Source: Caulobacteraceae bacterium (GTDB taxonomy: Bacteria > Pseudomonadota > Alphaproteobacteria > Caulobacterales > Caulobacteraceae). From it: a stretch of DNA of 41,570 nucleotides. The notes below the pieces were generated by a model, which was given only the letters and a program-made list of their open reading frames with translations, was not told where the DNA came from and made no database searches. The translations under genes and the position numbers were made by a program. Below, piece by piece: positions 1-10,327 of this stretch (the stretch's first letter is position 1; each line of letters starts with the position of its first letter). The DNA is taken from NCBI GenBank assembly GCA_947452365.1, contig CANGCO010000014.1, positions 1 through 41,570 on the forward strand, written 5' to 3'.

Positions 1-1
1 C

Positions 2-1558
2 CCGATCATCGGCGCGCGCGAAAACGTCATCATTTTCGACACCACCATGCGCGACGGGGAACAGTCCCCCGGCGCGTCCATGAGCCTGGACGAAAAGCTG
101 GAACTGGCCAAGATCCTCGAAGACATGGGCGTCGATGTCATTGAGGCCGGCTTTCCCATCGCCTCCAATGGCGATTTTGAAGCCGTGCGCGAGATTGCCA
201 AGATCGTCAAGAACAGCACGATTGCGGGTCTGTGCCGCGCCCATCCTATGGATATTGACCGCTGCGCCGAGGCCCTAAAGCCCGCTGCCCGCGGCCGCAT
301 CCATGTCGTGATCGCCACCAGCGACCTGCATATGAAGCACAAGCTGCAGATGGAACCCGAGCAGGTGCTGGAAGCCATTACCCGTACCGTTACCCATGCT
401 CGTAATCTGCGCGACGATATTGAATGGTCAGCCGAAGACGCCACCCGCAGCGATCGCCAATTCCTGCGCCGGGCGGTTGAGGCCGCGATCAAGGCCGGGG
501 CCACTACGATTAATCTGCCCGATACGGTCGGCTATACCTATCCGTCCGAATATGCCGACCTGTTTAGCTGGATGACCCAAAATGTTGAGGGCGCAGACCG
601 GGTGATCTTTTCAACCCACTGCCATAATGATCTGGGCCTGGCCGTGGCCAATAGCTTGGCCGGTGTTCAGGGCGGCGCGCGCCAGGTCGAATGCGCGATC
701 AATGGTCTGGGCGAGCGGGCCGGCAATGCAGCGCTGGAAGAAATCGTCATGGCGCTCAAGGTGCGCGCCGATCGCCTGCCCTATCAGACCGGCATTGACA
801 CCACCCATATCACCCGCGCCAGCCGCTATGTTTCGGCCATTACCGGGTTTGCGGTTCAGTACAATAAGGCGATTGTCGGCAAGAATGCCTTTGCGCATGA
901 GAGCGGCATTCACCAGGACGGTATGCTGAAGAATCGCGAAACCTATGAGATCATGACCCCGGAATCGGTCGGTCAGGCCCCGTCTAGCCTGGTCATGGGC
1001 AAGCATTCCGGTAGCCATGCCTTTAAGGCCAAGCTAAAGGACCTGGGCTATGAGCTGGGCCAGAATGCGCTGAAAGAGGCCTTTGTCCGGTTCAAGGACC
1101 TGGCTGACCGCAAAAAGCATGTCTATGACGACGATATTATCGCCCTGGTCGATGACGCCTTGGCGCGCGGCGGCGAGCGTATCCGCGTGACGCATCTTCG
1201 GGTCGTCGCCGGCACGGAAGGCCAGTCGGCTGACCTGACCCTCGATATTGAGGGTGTAGAGCAAAGCGCTACGGCTACAGGCGATGGTCCGGTCGATGCG
1301 GTTTTTAACGCCATTCACATGATTGTGCCCCACGAGGCGGCCCTGCGGCTGTTTCAGGTTCATGCGGTCACTGAAGGCACAGATGCTCAGGCTCAGGTCT
1401 CGGTCCGGCTCGAAGACGATGGCCGCATAGCCACGGGTCAGGCCGCTGATACCGACACCTTGACCGCCTCGGCCAAGGCCTATGTCAATGCCCTGAACAA
1501 CCTTCTGGCTCGCAAGCAAAAGTCTGCACCCGAGCCCATGGGCGTAATCGGAAACTAG
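2..1558 (+). CDS. leuA: 2-isopropylmalate synthase, 5'-partial
   Basis: LeuA condenses acetyl-CoA with 2-oxoisovalerate to give 2-isopropylmalate, the first committed step of leucine synthesis in the cytoplasm. The reading frame is already open at base 2, and residues before the first in-window Met read VIIFDTTMRDGEQ, the conserved substrate and metal-binding start of the HMGL-like barrel, so the true start lies just off the left edge. The metal-binding HCHND motif is at 617-631, followed by NGLGERAGNAALEEI. The C-terminal part, roughly from base 1150, matches the LeuA dimer/allosteric domain that mediates leucine feedback, so this is the full-length LeuA1 type. A hairpin follows the stop codon. 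Only a few N-terminal residues appear to be missing. Confidence 0.96.
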   Translation, partial: PIIGARENVIIFDTTMRDGEQSPGASMSLDEKLELAKILEDMGVDVIEAGFPIASNGDFEAVREIAKIVKNSTIAGLCRAHPMDIDRCAEALKPAARGRIHVVIATSDLHMKHKLQMEPEQVLEAITRTVTHARNLRDDIEWSAEDATRSDRQFLRRAVEAAIKAGATTINLPDTVGYTYPSEYADLFSWMTQNVEGADRVIFSTHCHNDLGLAVANSLAGVQGGARQVECAINGLGERAGNAALEEIVMALKVRADRLPYQTGIDTTHITRASRYVSAITGFAVQYNKAIVGKNAFAHESGIHQDGMLKNRETYEIMTPESVGQAPSSLVMGKHSGSHAFKAKLKDLGYELGQNALKEAFVRFKDLADRKKHVYDDDIIALVDDALARGGERIRVTHLRVVAGTEGQSADLTLDIEGVEQSATATGDGPVDAVFNAIHMIVPHEAALRLFQVHAVTEGTDAQAQVSVRLEDDGRIATGQAADTDTLTASAKAYVNALNNLLARKQKSAPEPMGVIGN

Positions 1559-1566
1559 CCTGGAAT

Positions 1567-1594
1567 CGCCCCCCGTCTTTGAGGCAGGGGGGCG
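1567..1594 (+). terminator. Probable intrinsic terminator after leuA
   Basis: A perfect 8-bp GC stem (CGCCCCCC, 1567-1574, pairing with GGGGGGCG, 1587-1594) with a 12-base loop begins nine bases after the leuA stop. The tract after it (gccattcttgtt) is only moderately T-rich, so termination may be partial. It separates leuA from the transporter gene. Confidence 0.6.
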
Positions 1595-1632
1595 GCCATT
1601 CTTGTTAACTGGAACAGCGACTGGGTGCCCGC

Positions 1633-2514
1633 ATGATCTGGATACCCTTGACCCTTGGCGCGACCGCCTTGCAGGTATCGCGCAATGCCTTGCAGCGCAG
1701 TTTGCTGGGCGTGGCGGGCCCGTGGGGCGCAACGCTTGTGCGCTTCTTGTTTGGCCTGCCTTTTACCCTAGTGTTTATCTTGGTCGCAAAGCTAGTTTGG
1801 CCTACGGCCCAGGGCCAGTTTGGGGTCTATTTTCTGAGTGCCTGCGCGATCGGGGCCATGGCCCAGATTGCCGCCACCGCTGCCCTATTGGTTTCGATGC
1901 AGCGGTCTAGTTTTGCCATTGGCACGGCTTTTCAGCAAAGCTCCTTGCCCTTCACCGCCCTGGTCGGCTTTTTCGTGTTTCACGACCATATGAGCAGCTT
2001 GGCCTGGTGCGGGGTCCTGATTGCAACGGCGGGCCTGATACACCTGTCCTGGCCAAAACGGCTTGAGGGTATTCGCGACTGGACCCCGGCCTTGCTTGGC
2101 TTGACCTCGGGCGCGTGTTTTGCGGTCTCGGCGAATGCGTTTCGACAAGGTGGCCTAGCCTTTGACCCCCACCATGCGGTGGTCTCGGCCCTAGTGACCG
2201 TGGCCATGGTTCAGGCCATCCAGACGACGGTGATGATGATCGGGCTTGGCCTGTTTGATCGGGGCTCTTTGCGCGGTGCATTAGGCGCTTGGCGCTCATC
2301 TCTAGGAGCAGGCTTTTTTGGGGCAGGTGCCTCGGCATTGTGGTTTATTGCCCTGACCTTAAGCCCGGCTGGGCCGGTTCGGGCGGTGGGTGTGGTCGAG
2401 ATGCCGCTGGCGGCCCTTGCTGGACGACGCCTTTTTAAGGAGCGTTTGAGCCTTGCCCAAATTCTTGCCAGCGCCGTTACGGCAGCAGGTGTGATCCTAG
2501 CGGCGATTGGTTAA
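1633..2514 (+). CDS. DMT superfamily (EamA-like) permease
   Basis: This 293-residue, very hydrophobic protein has about ten predicted membrane segments arranged as two similar halves, the usual EamA/DMT architecture and length. The end of the first half (about residues 85-140, with FQQSSLPFTALVGFFVFHD) and of the second (VRAVGVVEMPLAALAGRRLF) show the typical pattern of a glycine/proline-rich helix, an acidic residue and a last helix. Such proteins export or import small metabolites such as amino acids across the inner membrane, but the substrate cannot be read from sequence. It lies between the leuA terminator and mreB on the same strand. The ATG has only a weak ribosome binding site. A gene at this place between leuA and mreB fits the Caulobacter order as I remember it. 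Confidence 0.85.
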   Translation: MIWIPLTLGATALQVSRNALQRSLLGVAGPWGATLVRFLFGLPFTLVFILVAKLVWPTAQGQFGVYFLSACAIGAMAQIAATAALLVSMQRSSFAIGTAFQQSSLPFTALVGFFVFHDHMSSLAWCGVLIATAGLIHLSWPKRLEGIRDWTPALLGLTSGACFAVSANAFRQGGLAFDPHHAVVSALVTVAMVQAIQTTVMMIGLGLFDRGSLRGALGAWRSSLGAGFFGAGASALWFIALTLSPAGPVRAVGVVEMPLAALAGRRLFKERLSLAQILASAVTAAGVILAAIG

Positions 2515-2574
2515 TCGCCAGTGGCCAAGCCGATTGCGCCGACAGGGTTAGCCAAGGCCGTTGAAAAGCCTTGA

Positions 2575-3687
<1,113 letters not shown>

Positions 3688-3714
3688 TCCTAGGTCGGGC
3701 GGGGGAGGCGGCGC

Positions 3715-4692
3715 ATGTCCTTGCGGGAGGGGCCATTACAGGACCTAAAAGTCCCGCTGACCCTAGCGGCGGCGTTGGCGGCTGTCGTTGCCGTGGTCGC
3801 GGCGATCGCACTCTTGATCAGCACGCGGCGCGAGCCCCTTCAAGACCAGGTTTATGACGCTGGGCGGGTTGTTGCTGACCGCGTCATGGGTCCGGTCTCG
3901 GGTGTGTTATCGACCCCCGGCCAGTGGCTGGCGGCGGGTAATAGCGCGGTGGGTCAGTACCTCTTTGCCGTACAGGAAAATAAGCGATTAAAGGCGCAGG
4001 TCGCCGAATTGAAGCAATGGCGCAATGCCGCGATTGCGCTCGAAGACATTAATTCGCGTTATCGCGACCTGTTGGGCCTCAAGATCGACCCGCCCATTCC
4101 CATGGTTACTGCCCGCGTGGTTTTGGATTCGCGCGGACCGTTTGCCAATACGCGCCTGGCCAATGCTGGCAAGGAAAAAGGCGTTGTGATCGGCAATCCG
4201 GTCATGAGCGAAACCGGACTGGTCGGCCGGGTGGTTGGGGTCGGTGATGGGGTAAGTCGCATCCTTCTGCTGACAGATGCCAGCAGTCGCACGCCCGTGC
4301 TGATCGACCGAACCAATGCCCGTGCAATCTTGAGCGGCGATGGTGGCCGAAATCCGACGCTCGATTATCTTCGCGGCGCAGGCGCGGTTCAAAATGGCGA
4401 CAGCGTCCTGACCTCAGGTGATGGCGGCGTGATCCCGAGGGGCCTGCCGGTCGGTACGGCTGTCAAGGGTTTGGATGGGCGTTGGCGCATTCGATTGGCC
4501 GCAGATGAAGGCGGAATTGATTTTGTTCGCATTCTGCAATTCAAGGGTTTTGCCGATCTGGCCCATCAGGCGGCCCTCGCCCAAACTAGGATGCCGCCCC
4601 TGACCGACGCAAACCCTGCCGCCGTCATGCCCATGACTGCGCCGATCGCGCCAAAACCAAGTGTCACACCCCGGCCGGTACAGCCTCAATGA
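3715..4692 (+). CDS. mreC: Rod shape-determining protein MreC
   Basis: MreC is a periplasmic scaffold anchored in the inner membrane that links MreB to PBP2 and RodA. The 325-residue protein has a cytoplasmic N-terminus, one membrane segment at about residues 13-36, a coiled coil at about 86-121 (ENKRLKAQVAELKQW), and the beta-rich MreC domain at about 125-275 with the family signature TDASSRTPVLIDRTNARAIL. A tail of about 40 residues rich in Pro, Ala and Met follows. A strong ribosome binding site (GGGGGAGG) precedes the ATG, 27 bases after mreB. The last codons overlap mreD in an ATGA junction, implying translational coupling. Confidence 0.95.
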   Translation: MSLREGPLQDLKVPLTLAAALAAVVAVVAAIALLISTRREPLQDQVYDAGRVVADRVMGPVSGVLSTPGQWLAAGNSAVGQYLFAVQENKRLKAQVAELKQWRNAAIALEDINSRYRDLLGLKIDPPIPMVTARVVLDSRGPFANTRLANAGKEKGVVIGNPVMSETGLVGRVVGVGDGVSRILLLTDASSRTPVLIDRTNARAILSGDGGRNPTLDYLRGAGAVQNGDSVLTSGDGGVIPRGLPVGTAVKGLDGRWRIRLAADEGGIDFVRILQFKGFADLAHQAALAQTRMPPLTDANPAAVMPMTAPIAPKPSVTPRPVQPQ

Positions 4693-5204
4693 GCTTTCAG
4701 GCGGCAAGGCCTCTGGATGCCTGGAACTGGTTGATTTTGCCGGGCCTAGCCTGTCTGGTCGCAAGCCTGGTGCTGGCCCTGCCATTTCAGTTGTTTGGGT
4801 TTTCTTGGCCGGAGCCGGTTTTTGTGCTGGTGCCAGCCTTTGTCTGGGCCGTGGTGCGGCCGTCTATTTTGCCGCCGATTATTCTGTTTGGCCTGGGGCT
4901 TTGCCTCGACCTTATGTGGGGCAATGCGGCGGGGGTCTGGCCCTTATCTATACTGGTGGGCTATCTGGCCGTGCTCGCTACACGCGGTATGGCCAGCGGC
5001 CAGGGCAGAGAAGCCAATTGGATCTGGTTTGGCCTAATGTGCGGCCTAGTCGAGCTTATCGCCTATCTGGTGACGGCCATCTCGACCCAGGTCGCGCCCA
5101 ATCTGGCCGGGGCGGGTTGGCAGTGGTTGGTGACAACCGCACTTTATCCGATTGCGCATCGTCTGATCGAACGGTTTGAAGACACGGATGTTCGGTATCG
5201 ATGA
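4689..5204 (+). CDS. mreD: Rod shape-determining protein MreD
   Basis: MreD is a small integral inner-membrane component of the elongasome. This 171-residue product is almost entirely hydrophobic, with about five to six membrane helices. A central segment (ILFGLGLCLDLMWGNAAGVW) carries the conserved acidic Asp-x-x-x-Gly pattern of the MreD family. Identity rests on size, membrane topology and position between mreC and mrdA, because MreD sequences diverge fast. The start ATG overlaps the mreC stop (ATGA), and the end overlaps mrdA in the same way, so the four downstream genes are translationally linked. Confidence 0.92.
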   Translation: MSFQAARPLDAWNWLILPGLACLVASLVLALPFQLFGFSWPEPVFVLVPAFVWAVVRPSILPPIILFGLGLCLDLMWGNAAGVWPLSILVGYLAVLATRGMASGQGREANWIWFGLMCGLVELIAYLVTAISTQVAPNLAGAGWQWLVTTALYPIAHRLIERFEDTDVRYR

Positions 5205-7207
5205 GCGAGCCAAGCTTCTTCTTTTCCGAGGTCAATGAGCGCCAAGGTGTCTTTAATCGCCGTGTCTTCCTTATGGGAGGTTTGGCGGGCGGCGGTATCT
5301 TGGCGCTTAGCGGCCGTTTGGCGCAGCTGCAATTGCTGGAATTTGACCGCTATAAGGTCATGTCCACCGCAAACCAGTTTAATTTTCGTATCTCACCGCC
5401 GCCAAGAGGTCTGATCCTGGACCGTTTTGGTGTGATCTTGGCCACTAATCGTCCCAATTTTCGGGTCTTGATGATGCGTGACGAGTTGCATGATGTTGGA
5501 GCCACACTGGACGCCTTGAGCCAACTGATCCCCTTGGCACCCGATCGGCGGCAACAACTGGTTAGGGAACTGGTCCATACGCCAAGGCTTGTACCCATTG
5601 AGGTGGCCGAGGACCTGACCTGGGAGGAGTTTTCTAGGATCAATGTGCGTGCGCCTGAACTGCCGGGTATTACCGCCGATATGGCCGAGGCGCGGGTCTA
5701 TCCTTATGGCGGCGCATTTGCCCATGTGATCGGTTATGTCGCCAAGGTCTCAGACCGCGACCTTTTGGCGGCCGGCAAGTCGCCTGATCCGGTGCTGCAT
5801 CATCCAGGCTTTCGCATTGGTAAGCAGGGCGTTGAAAAAGCGCTGGACCTTGCCTTGCGCGGCAAGGCCGGGGCGTCCAAGACCGAGGTCGATGCTCAGG
5901 GGCGCGTGATCCGCAAGGACCCGGAGGGCGATGTTCAGGCCGTGCCCGGCAAGACCGTAGTCCTTTCGCTTGATACCGATGTCCAAAATCGTGCTTTGGA
6001 AGTCTTGGGCACCGAGAGCGGGGCTTGCGTGGTCATGGATATCCGCACGGGCGATCTGATCTGTATGGCCTCGACGCCCAGCTTTGATGCCAATCGCTTT
6101 GTTAAGGGCCTGACCGGGCCTGAATATCGCGCCCTAGCCGATTATGAGCGCAGGCCCTTGCTCGACAAGGCCTTGTCCGGGACCTATCCGCCGGGATCGA
6201 CCTTTAAACCCATGACGGCCCTAGCAGCCCTTGAATCGGGCATGGTTGATCCCGAAGAGCGGATCAATTGCACCGGTCAGATGTGGTTTGGTAACCGCTT
6301 CTTCCACTGCTGGAAACGCGGCGGGCATGGTTCGCAGAATATGCATGACGCGATCAAAAACTCCTGCGACATCTATTTCTACCAGACGGCTTTAAAGATT
6401 GGGCCAGATCGGATTGCTGAGGTCGCCAAGGCATTCGGTTTGGGCCAATCCTTTGATATTGGCATTTCCGGGCAAAAGCCTGGCCTTGTGCCCTCCACCC
6501 GCTGGAAACGTGAGCGCTATAACCAGCCCTGGTATCCAGGCGAGTCCTTGAGCTTTGGCATTGGTCAGGGCGCCTTGTCGGCCAATGCCTTGCAATTGGC
6601 GGTCATGGCCGCGCGGCTCGCCAATGGAAAAAGAGCGCTCAATCCAAGACTGATCAAGTCGATCGGTGGGGTCGAGACGCCAAGGGGTGATGCCGCCCCC
6701 GGCCTGCCATTCCAGACCCAGCATATGGATCTGGTGCGGGCTGGCATGGCGGCCGTGGCCAATGATGTCACCGGCACAGCTTACCGCGCCAGCCAACTTG
6801 GCCTTGGGCCGGTCCTTATGGCGGGCAAGACCGGCACCGCCCAGGTGCGGGTCATCAGTGCTGCGGAACGCGCTGGCGGCGTGCGCAGTAACGATTCCCT
6901 GCCTTGGCGGCTGAGGGATCACGCGCTGTTCATAGCCTTTGCGCCCTATGATGACCCCAAATACGCCATGTCCGTAATTGTCCAACACGGCGGCGGTGGC
7001 GCAGCCGTGGCCGCACCCAAGGGGCGTGAAATCATGCGGGTTGCCCTGTTGAAAGATGCCGATGTTAGGGCGCGGATTACCTCGCCAATGCCCCTGCCCG
7101 AGGTCGCCCCCGTCGCACCGGGCGAGGAACAAGAAGGCGAGGCCCCGGCCCCGCCAAGCGAAGTCGTTCCACCGCCTCTATCCTTGCAAGGGGTGGTTCG
7201 CCCATGA
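5201..7207 (+). CDS. mrdA: Penicillin-binding protein 2, elongasome transpeptidase
   Basis: PBP2 cross-links new peptidoglycan strands during cell elongation, in complex with the glycosyltransferase RodA. The 668-residue protein has one N-terminal membrane anchor (about residues 22-42), a pedestal/dimerisation domain (about 60-230), and a penicillin-binding transpeptidase domain (about 260-615). The active-site triad is complete: S333-T-F-K336, S388-C-D390 (the SxD form typical of PBP2 instead of SxN), and K543-T-G545. A tail of about 45 residues rich in Pro, Glu and Ala follows the catalytic domain and is longer than in E. coli PBP2. Both ends overlap neighbours by four bases (ATGA). Confidence 0.96.
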   Translation: MSEPSFFFSEVNERQGVFNRRVFLMGGLAGGGILALSGRLAQLQLLEFDRYKVMSTANQFNFRISPPPRGLILDRFGVILATNRPNFRVLMMRDELHDVGATLDALSQLIPLAPDRRQQLVRELVHTPRLVPIEVAEDLTWEEFSRINVRAPELPGITADMAEARVYPYGGAFAHVIGYVAKVSDRDLLAAGKSPDPVLHHPGFRIGKQGVEKALDLALRGKAGASKTEVDAQGRVIRKDPEGDVQAVPGKTVVLSLDTDVQNRALEVLGTESGACVVMDIRTGDLICMASTPSFDANRFVKGLTGPEYRALADYERRPLLDKALSGTYPPGSTFKPMTALAALESGMVDPEERINCTGQMWFGNRFFHCWKRGGHGSQNMHDAIKNSCDIYFYQTALKIGPDRIAEVAKAFGLGQSFDIGISGQKPGLVPSTRWKRERYNQPWYPGESLSFGIGQGALSANALQLAVMAARLANGKRALNPRLIKSIGGVETPRGDAAPGLPFQTQHMDLVRAGMAAVANDVTGTAYRASQLGLGPVLMAGKTGTAQVRVISAAERAGGVRSNDSLPWRLRDHALFIAFAPYDDPKYAMSVIVQHGGGGAAVAAPKGREIMRVALLKDADVRARITSPMPLPEVAPVAPGEEQEGEAPAPPSEVVPPPLSLQGVVRP

Positions 7208-8358
7208 CCGCCGGAGGCCTAACCCGCCCGGGCGAGCGTAATCGCCTTGTCGTCAAGTTTTCAGAAATTGATTGGACCTTGGCCCTATTGATCTGCCTGA
7301 TCGCGGGCATGGGCTCGATCATGCTCTATTCCATAGCCGGTCTGTCCTGGGCGCCTTGGGCCGCCAATCACCTGGTCCGGTTTGGCCTTTGCTTTGCGCT
7401 GATGGTGGTGCTGGCCATGGTGGATTTGAGGGTCTGGTTTGTCAGTGCCTATCCTGTCTATGCCATTGGCCTAGTGCTGCTGCTCGCCGTTGAGGTTGTG
7501 GGGGACGTTTCGCTCGGCGCTCAGCGCTGGCTAAATCTTGGATTTGTGCGCCTACAGCCTTCGGAAATTATGAAGATCGGGTTGGTTCTTGCCTTGGCGC
7601 GGTTTTATCACGGCCTGCCTGCCGATGAGGCGCGGTTTTCGTGGCGGCTTTTTGTGCCTGTGGCCTTGATTGGGGTGCCGACCTTGTTGGTTGCGCACCA
7701 ACCTGACCTTGGCACAGCCGTCCTGCTCGCAGCCACGGGCCTATCGGTCATGATGCTGGCGGGTCTTAGCCTGCGCGTGGTCGGGGCCCTGGCCTTGTCA
7801 GCCCTTGCTGCCATTCCGCCGGTGGTGATGTTCGTACTGCATGACTATCAGCGCAACCGCATCTTGACCTTTTTAAATCCAGAGGCCGACCCGTCGGGCT
7901 CGGGTTATCACATCATGCAGTCCAAGATTGCCCTTGGCTCGGGCGGCTTGCTGGGCAAGGGGTTCGGGCTTGGGTCGCAAAGCCAGCTCGATTTCTTACC
8001 GGAAAAGCATACTGACTTTATTTTCGCGACGCTTGCCGAGGAATTTGGCTTTGTCGGCTGTGTGTCCGTGCTGGCGCTCTATCTGGCCACCATCACCATT
8101 GCCCTGCGTATAGCCAGCGTCTCCCACAGCCATTTTGGCCGTCTTGGTTCCGCAGGCGTGACGGCGACCTTTGCGCTCTATGTCCTGATTAATGGTGCCA
8201 TGGTCATGGGGCTGGCCCCTGTGGTTGGCGTGCCCATGCCGATGCTGTCCTTTGGCGGCACGGTCATGCTAACCGTCATGATCGGGTTTGGTCTTGTGCA
8301 GGCGGTTAGGGTTCACCGCTATTCGGAAATCACCAGCGGTCGCGGCACCCTGGTCTAG
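7204..8358 (+). CDS. rodA: SEDS peptidoglycan glycosyltransferase RodA
   Basis: RodA polymerises lipid II into glycan strands at the inner membrane and works with PBP2. The 384-residue protein has about ten membrane helices. It carries the SEDS hallmarks: AQRWLNLGFVRLQPSEIMK near residue 105, and FLPEKHTDFIFATLAEEFGF, in which D271 corresponds to the essential Asp of the family. The late motif GVPMPMLSFGGTVML is also typical. It is last in the mre operon and overlaps mrdA by ATGA. Its TAG stop shares the tetranucleotide CTAG with the stop of the convergent hydrolase gene, so there is no room for a separate terminator. Confidence 0.96.
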   Translation: MTAGGLTRPGERNRLVVKFSEIDWTLALLICLIAGMGSIMLYSIAGLSWAPWAANHLVRFGLCFALMVVLAMVDLRVWFVSAYPVYAIGLVLLLAVEVVGDVSLGAQRWLNLGFVRLQPSEIMKIGLVLALARFYHGLPADEARFSWRLFVPVALIGVPTLLVAHQPDLGTAVLLAATGLSVMMLAGLSLRVVGALALSALAAIPPVVMFVLHDYQRNRILTFLNPEADPSGSGYHIMQSKIALGSGGLLGKGFGLGSQSQLDFLPEKHTDFIFATLAEEFGFVGCVSVLALYLATITIALRIASVSHSHFGRLGSAGVTATFALYVLINGAMVMGLAPVVGVPMPMLSFGGTVMLTVMIGFGLVQAVRVHRYSEITSGRGTLV

Positions 8359-9332
8359 AGCAAGAAGGCGGCATCAGTTGCGCGAACCAGGGCATCGATC
8401 GTGCCCGGCTCGGTTGAGGCGTGGCCAGCATCCCAGATCAGGTCAAAATGGGCCTCTGGCCATTGGGACTTAATACCCCAGGCGGTTTCCAGCGGCGTAA
8501 CCACATCATAGCGGCCTTGAACAATCCAGGCCGGGATATGGCGGATATTGGCAATATTGTCTTGTAGCCACTGGTCGTGCTCAAAAAAGCAGCCATTGAC
8601 GAAATAGTGACACTCTATCCGCGCAAACGCGACGGCAAAGGCGGAGTCATTGAATTTTTCTGGCCGGTCAACTGGCCCGCGGATGGACAGGGTATCGCCC
8701 TCCCATTGGCTCCAGTCCGCAGCGGCCTGGGCTTGTATAGCCTTGTCGGGGCCCGTCAGACGTTTGTGGTAGGCCTGCATCAGATTGCCGCGTTCTTCAG
8801 GCGGAATATTGGCCACATAACGGGCCCAGACATCGGGAAACAGCATGTTTGCCCCATCCTGATAGAACCAGTTCAGCTCGCGTTTGCTGCCGGTAAATAT
8901 GCCGCGCAGGATCAGGCCCTCGACCCGGTCGGGATGGGCAATGGCATAGGCCAGGGCCAGGGTAGACCCCCAAGAGCCACCAAACACGGTCCATTTCTCA
9001 AAGCCACAGGCAATGCGTAGCCGCTCAATATCCTCAACCAGGGTCCAGGTGGTATTATGCTCAAGACTGGCGGTGGGGGTAGAGCGCCCGCAACCCCTCT
9101 GGTCGAACAAGACCATGTGCCAGCGGGAGGGATCAAAATAGCGCCGCATGGTTGGATTAATCGCTCCGCCTGGGCCGCCGTGCAGGATCAGGCAGGGCTT
9201 GCCATGGGGCCTGCCGCATTCCTCGAAATAGACCGCATGCCCATCCTGCTCGGTCAGATACCCGGTCTTGAAGGGTTGGGTCTCGATATAGAGGCCGCGG
9301 CGAGGTGTTTCAGGCGAGACGGCGCGGGTCAT
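8355..9332 (-). CDS. pip: Prolyl aminopeptidase (proline iminopeptidase), S33
   Basis: This enzyme removes N-terminal proline from peptides in the cytoplasm. The 325-residue protein matches the monomeric bacterial proline iminopeptidase family from end to end. The oxyanion-hole region is HGGPGGA; the nucleophile elbow is GGSWGSTLALAYA with Ser in GxSxG; the catalytic Asp lies in GRYDVVTP and the His in DAGHAS near the C-terminus. The DQRGCGRSTP segment is characteristic of the family. Its start overlaps the stop of the upstream hydrolase gene by four bases, so the two are probably cotranscribed. Its end overlaps rodA by four bases in convergent orientation. Confidence 0.93.
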   Translation of the reverse strand: MTRAVSPETPRRGLYIETQPFKTGYLTEQDGHAVYFEECGRPHGKPCLILHGGPGGAINPTMRRYFDPSRWHMVLFDQRGCGRSTPTASLEHNTTWTLVEDIERLRIACGFEKWTVFGGSWGSTLALAYAIAHPDRVEGLILRGIFTGSKRELNWFYQDGANMLFPDVWARYVANIPPEERGNLMQAYHKRLTGPDKAIQAQAAADWSQWEGDTLSIRGPVDRPEKFNDSAFAVAFARIECHYFVNGCFFEHDQWLQDNIANIRHIPAWIVQGRYDVVTPLETAWGIKSQWPEAHFDLIWDAGHASTEPGTIDALVRATDAAFLL

Positions 9333-10294
9333 GCTATTGGTCCAAACCGCCGACCAAGCCAGTCGAGCAAGATTGCATTGACCTCATCAGGCCGTTCTTG
9401 CTGGGTCCAGTGACCGGACCCTAGGACGAGGCTCTTTTCCAGATCAGAGCAATACTTGCCCATATTATCGGCCATGGAGGGCGGTAAGACAGCATCTTGC
9501 TCGGCCATGATCATCAGGCTTGGCAGGTCAATCCGCCCGGGCAGGTCAGCACTGTCGCGCCAGTTGCGGGTAAAATTGCGATACCAGTTGATGCCGCCGC
9601 GAAATCCGGAGCGTTCAAACATCTGGACATAGACGGCCAATTCCTCTGGACTAAGAAACTGGCGGTCATCCGTAGCGGGATCAAAATGGGCCAGGGCCAG
9701 ATAGCTGGGCAGGCTGGCTTCTTGCGGGCTTGGCGGCCCAGGTTTGCGCAGGGTGAAGCGGAAGGTCTTGTCGAGATCCGCCTCGAAAATCGCCTCGGCC
9801 GCACCGGGCTTTTGGAAGAAGACCAGATACATGTCCTCGCCCAGTTTTTCGCGATAAAGCTCAACCGGGTCGCGTGATAGGCGCGGAATATAGGGGGTAT
9901 TGAGGCCGATTACCCCGGCTGTACGATCGGGATGGCGCAGCGGCATCTGCCAGGCGATCAGGCCGCCCCAGTCATGGCCGCACCAGATGGCTTTTTCCGC
10001 GCCCAAATGGTCCAGCAGCCCGATCAAATCGTCGGTCAGATGCTGCATATCGAAGTCTTCGATCGCGGCAGGAGAGTCGCTGAGGCCGTAGCCGCGTTGA
10101 TCGGGGGCTAAGGCCCAACGCCCGGCCTCGCCCATGGCCTTGAGCTGATGACGCCAAGAAAATGCCAGTTCCGGCCAGCCATGACAGAAGATTACGGGTA
10201 TGCCTTGGCGCGGACCTGTCTCGTAATAAGCTAGGTTAACACCATTGGTTTGGAGGTACTGAACCGGTGGCATATGGGGCAGGGGCTTGGTCAT
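9329..10294 (-). CDS. Alpha/beta hydrolase, epoxide hydrolase-like
   Basis: This 321-residue alpha/beta hydrolase has the epoxide-hydrolase form of the active site. HGWPELAFSW (from residue 38) matches the HGxP oxyanion motif. The nucleophile elbow GHDWGG places Asp108, not Ser, as the nucleophile. AEQDAVLPP and GSGHWTQQERP supply the likely acid and the His. Soluble epoxide hydrolases and haloalkane dehalogenases share this Asp-based mechanism, and HGWPE plus the cap region favours epoxide hydrolase. The substrate is unknown. It is the upstream partner of pip, overlapping it by ATGA. Confidence 0.85.
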   Translation of the reverse strand: MTKPLPHMPPVQYLQTNGVNLAYYETGPRQGIPVIFCHGWPELAFSWRHQLKAMGEAGRWALAPDQRGYGLSDSPAAIEDFDMQHLTDDLIGLLDHLGAEKAIWCGHDWGGLIAWQMPLRHPDRTAGVIGLNTPYIPRLSRDPVELYREKLGEDMYLVFFQKPGAAEAIFEADLDKTFRFTLRKPGPPSPQEASLPSYLALAHFDPATDDRQFLSPEELAVYVQMFERSGFRGGINWYRNFTRNWRDSADLPGRIDLPSLMIMAEQDAVLPPSMADNMGKYCSDLEKSLVLGSGHWTQQERPDEVNAILLDWLGRRFGPIA

Positions 10295-10327
10295 GGCTTG
10301 ATCTTAGCCTTGCGCATCCCTCGTCGT

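Noticed and set aside
1034-1732. Long open frame on the minus strand across leuA
   Set aside because: It is a shadow of the well-supported leuA frame and has no recognisable domain.
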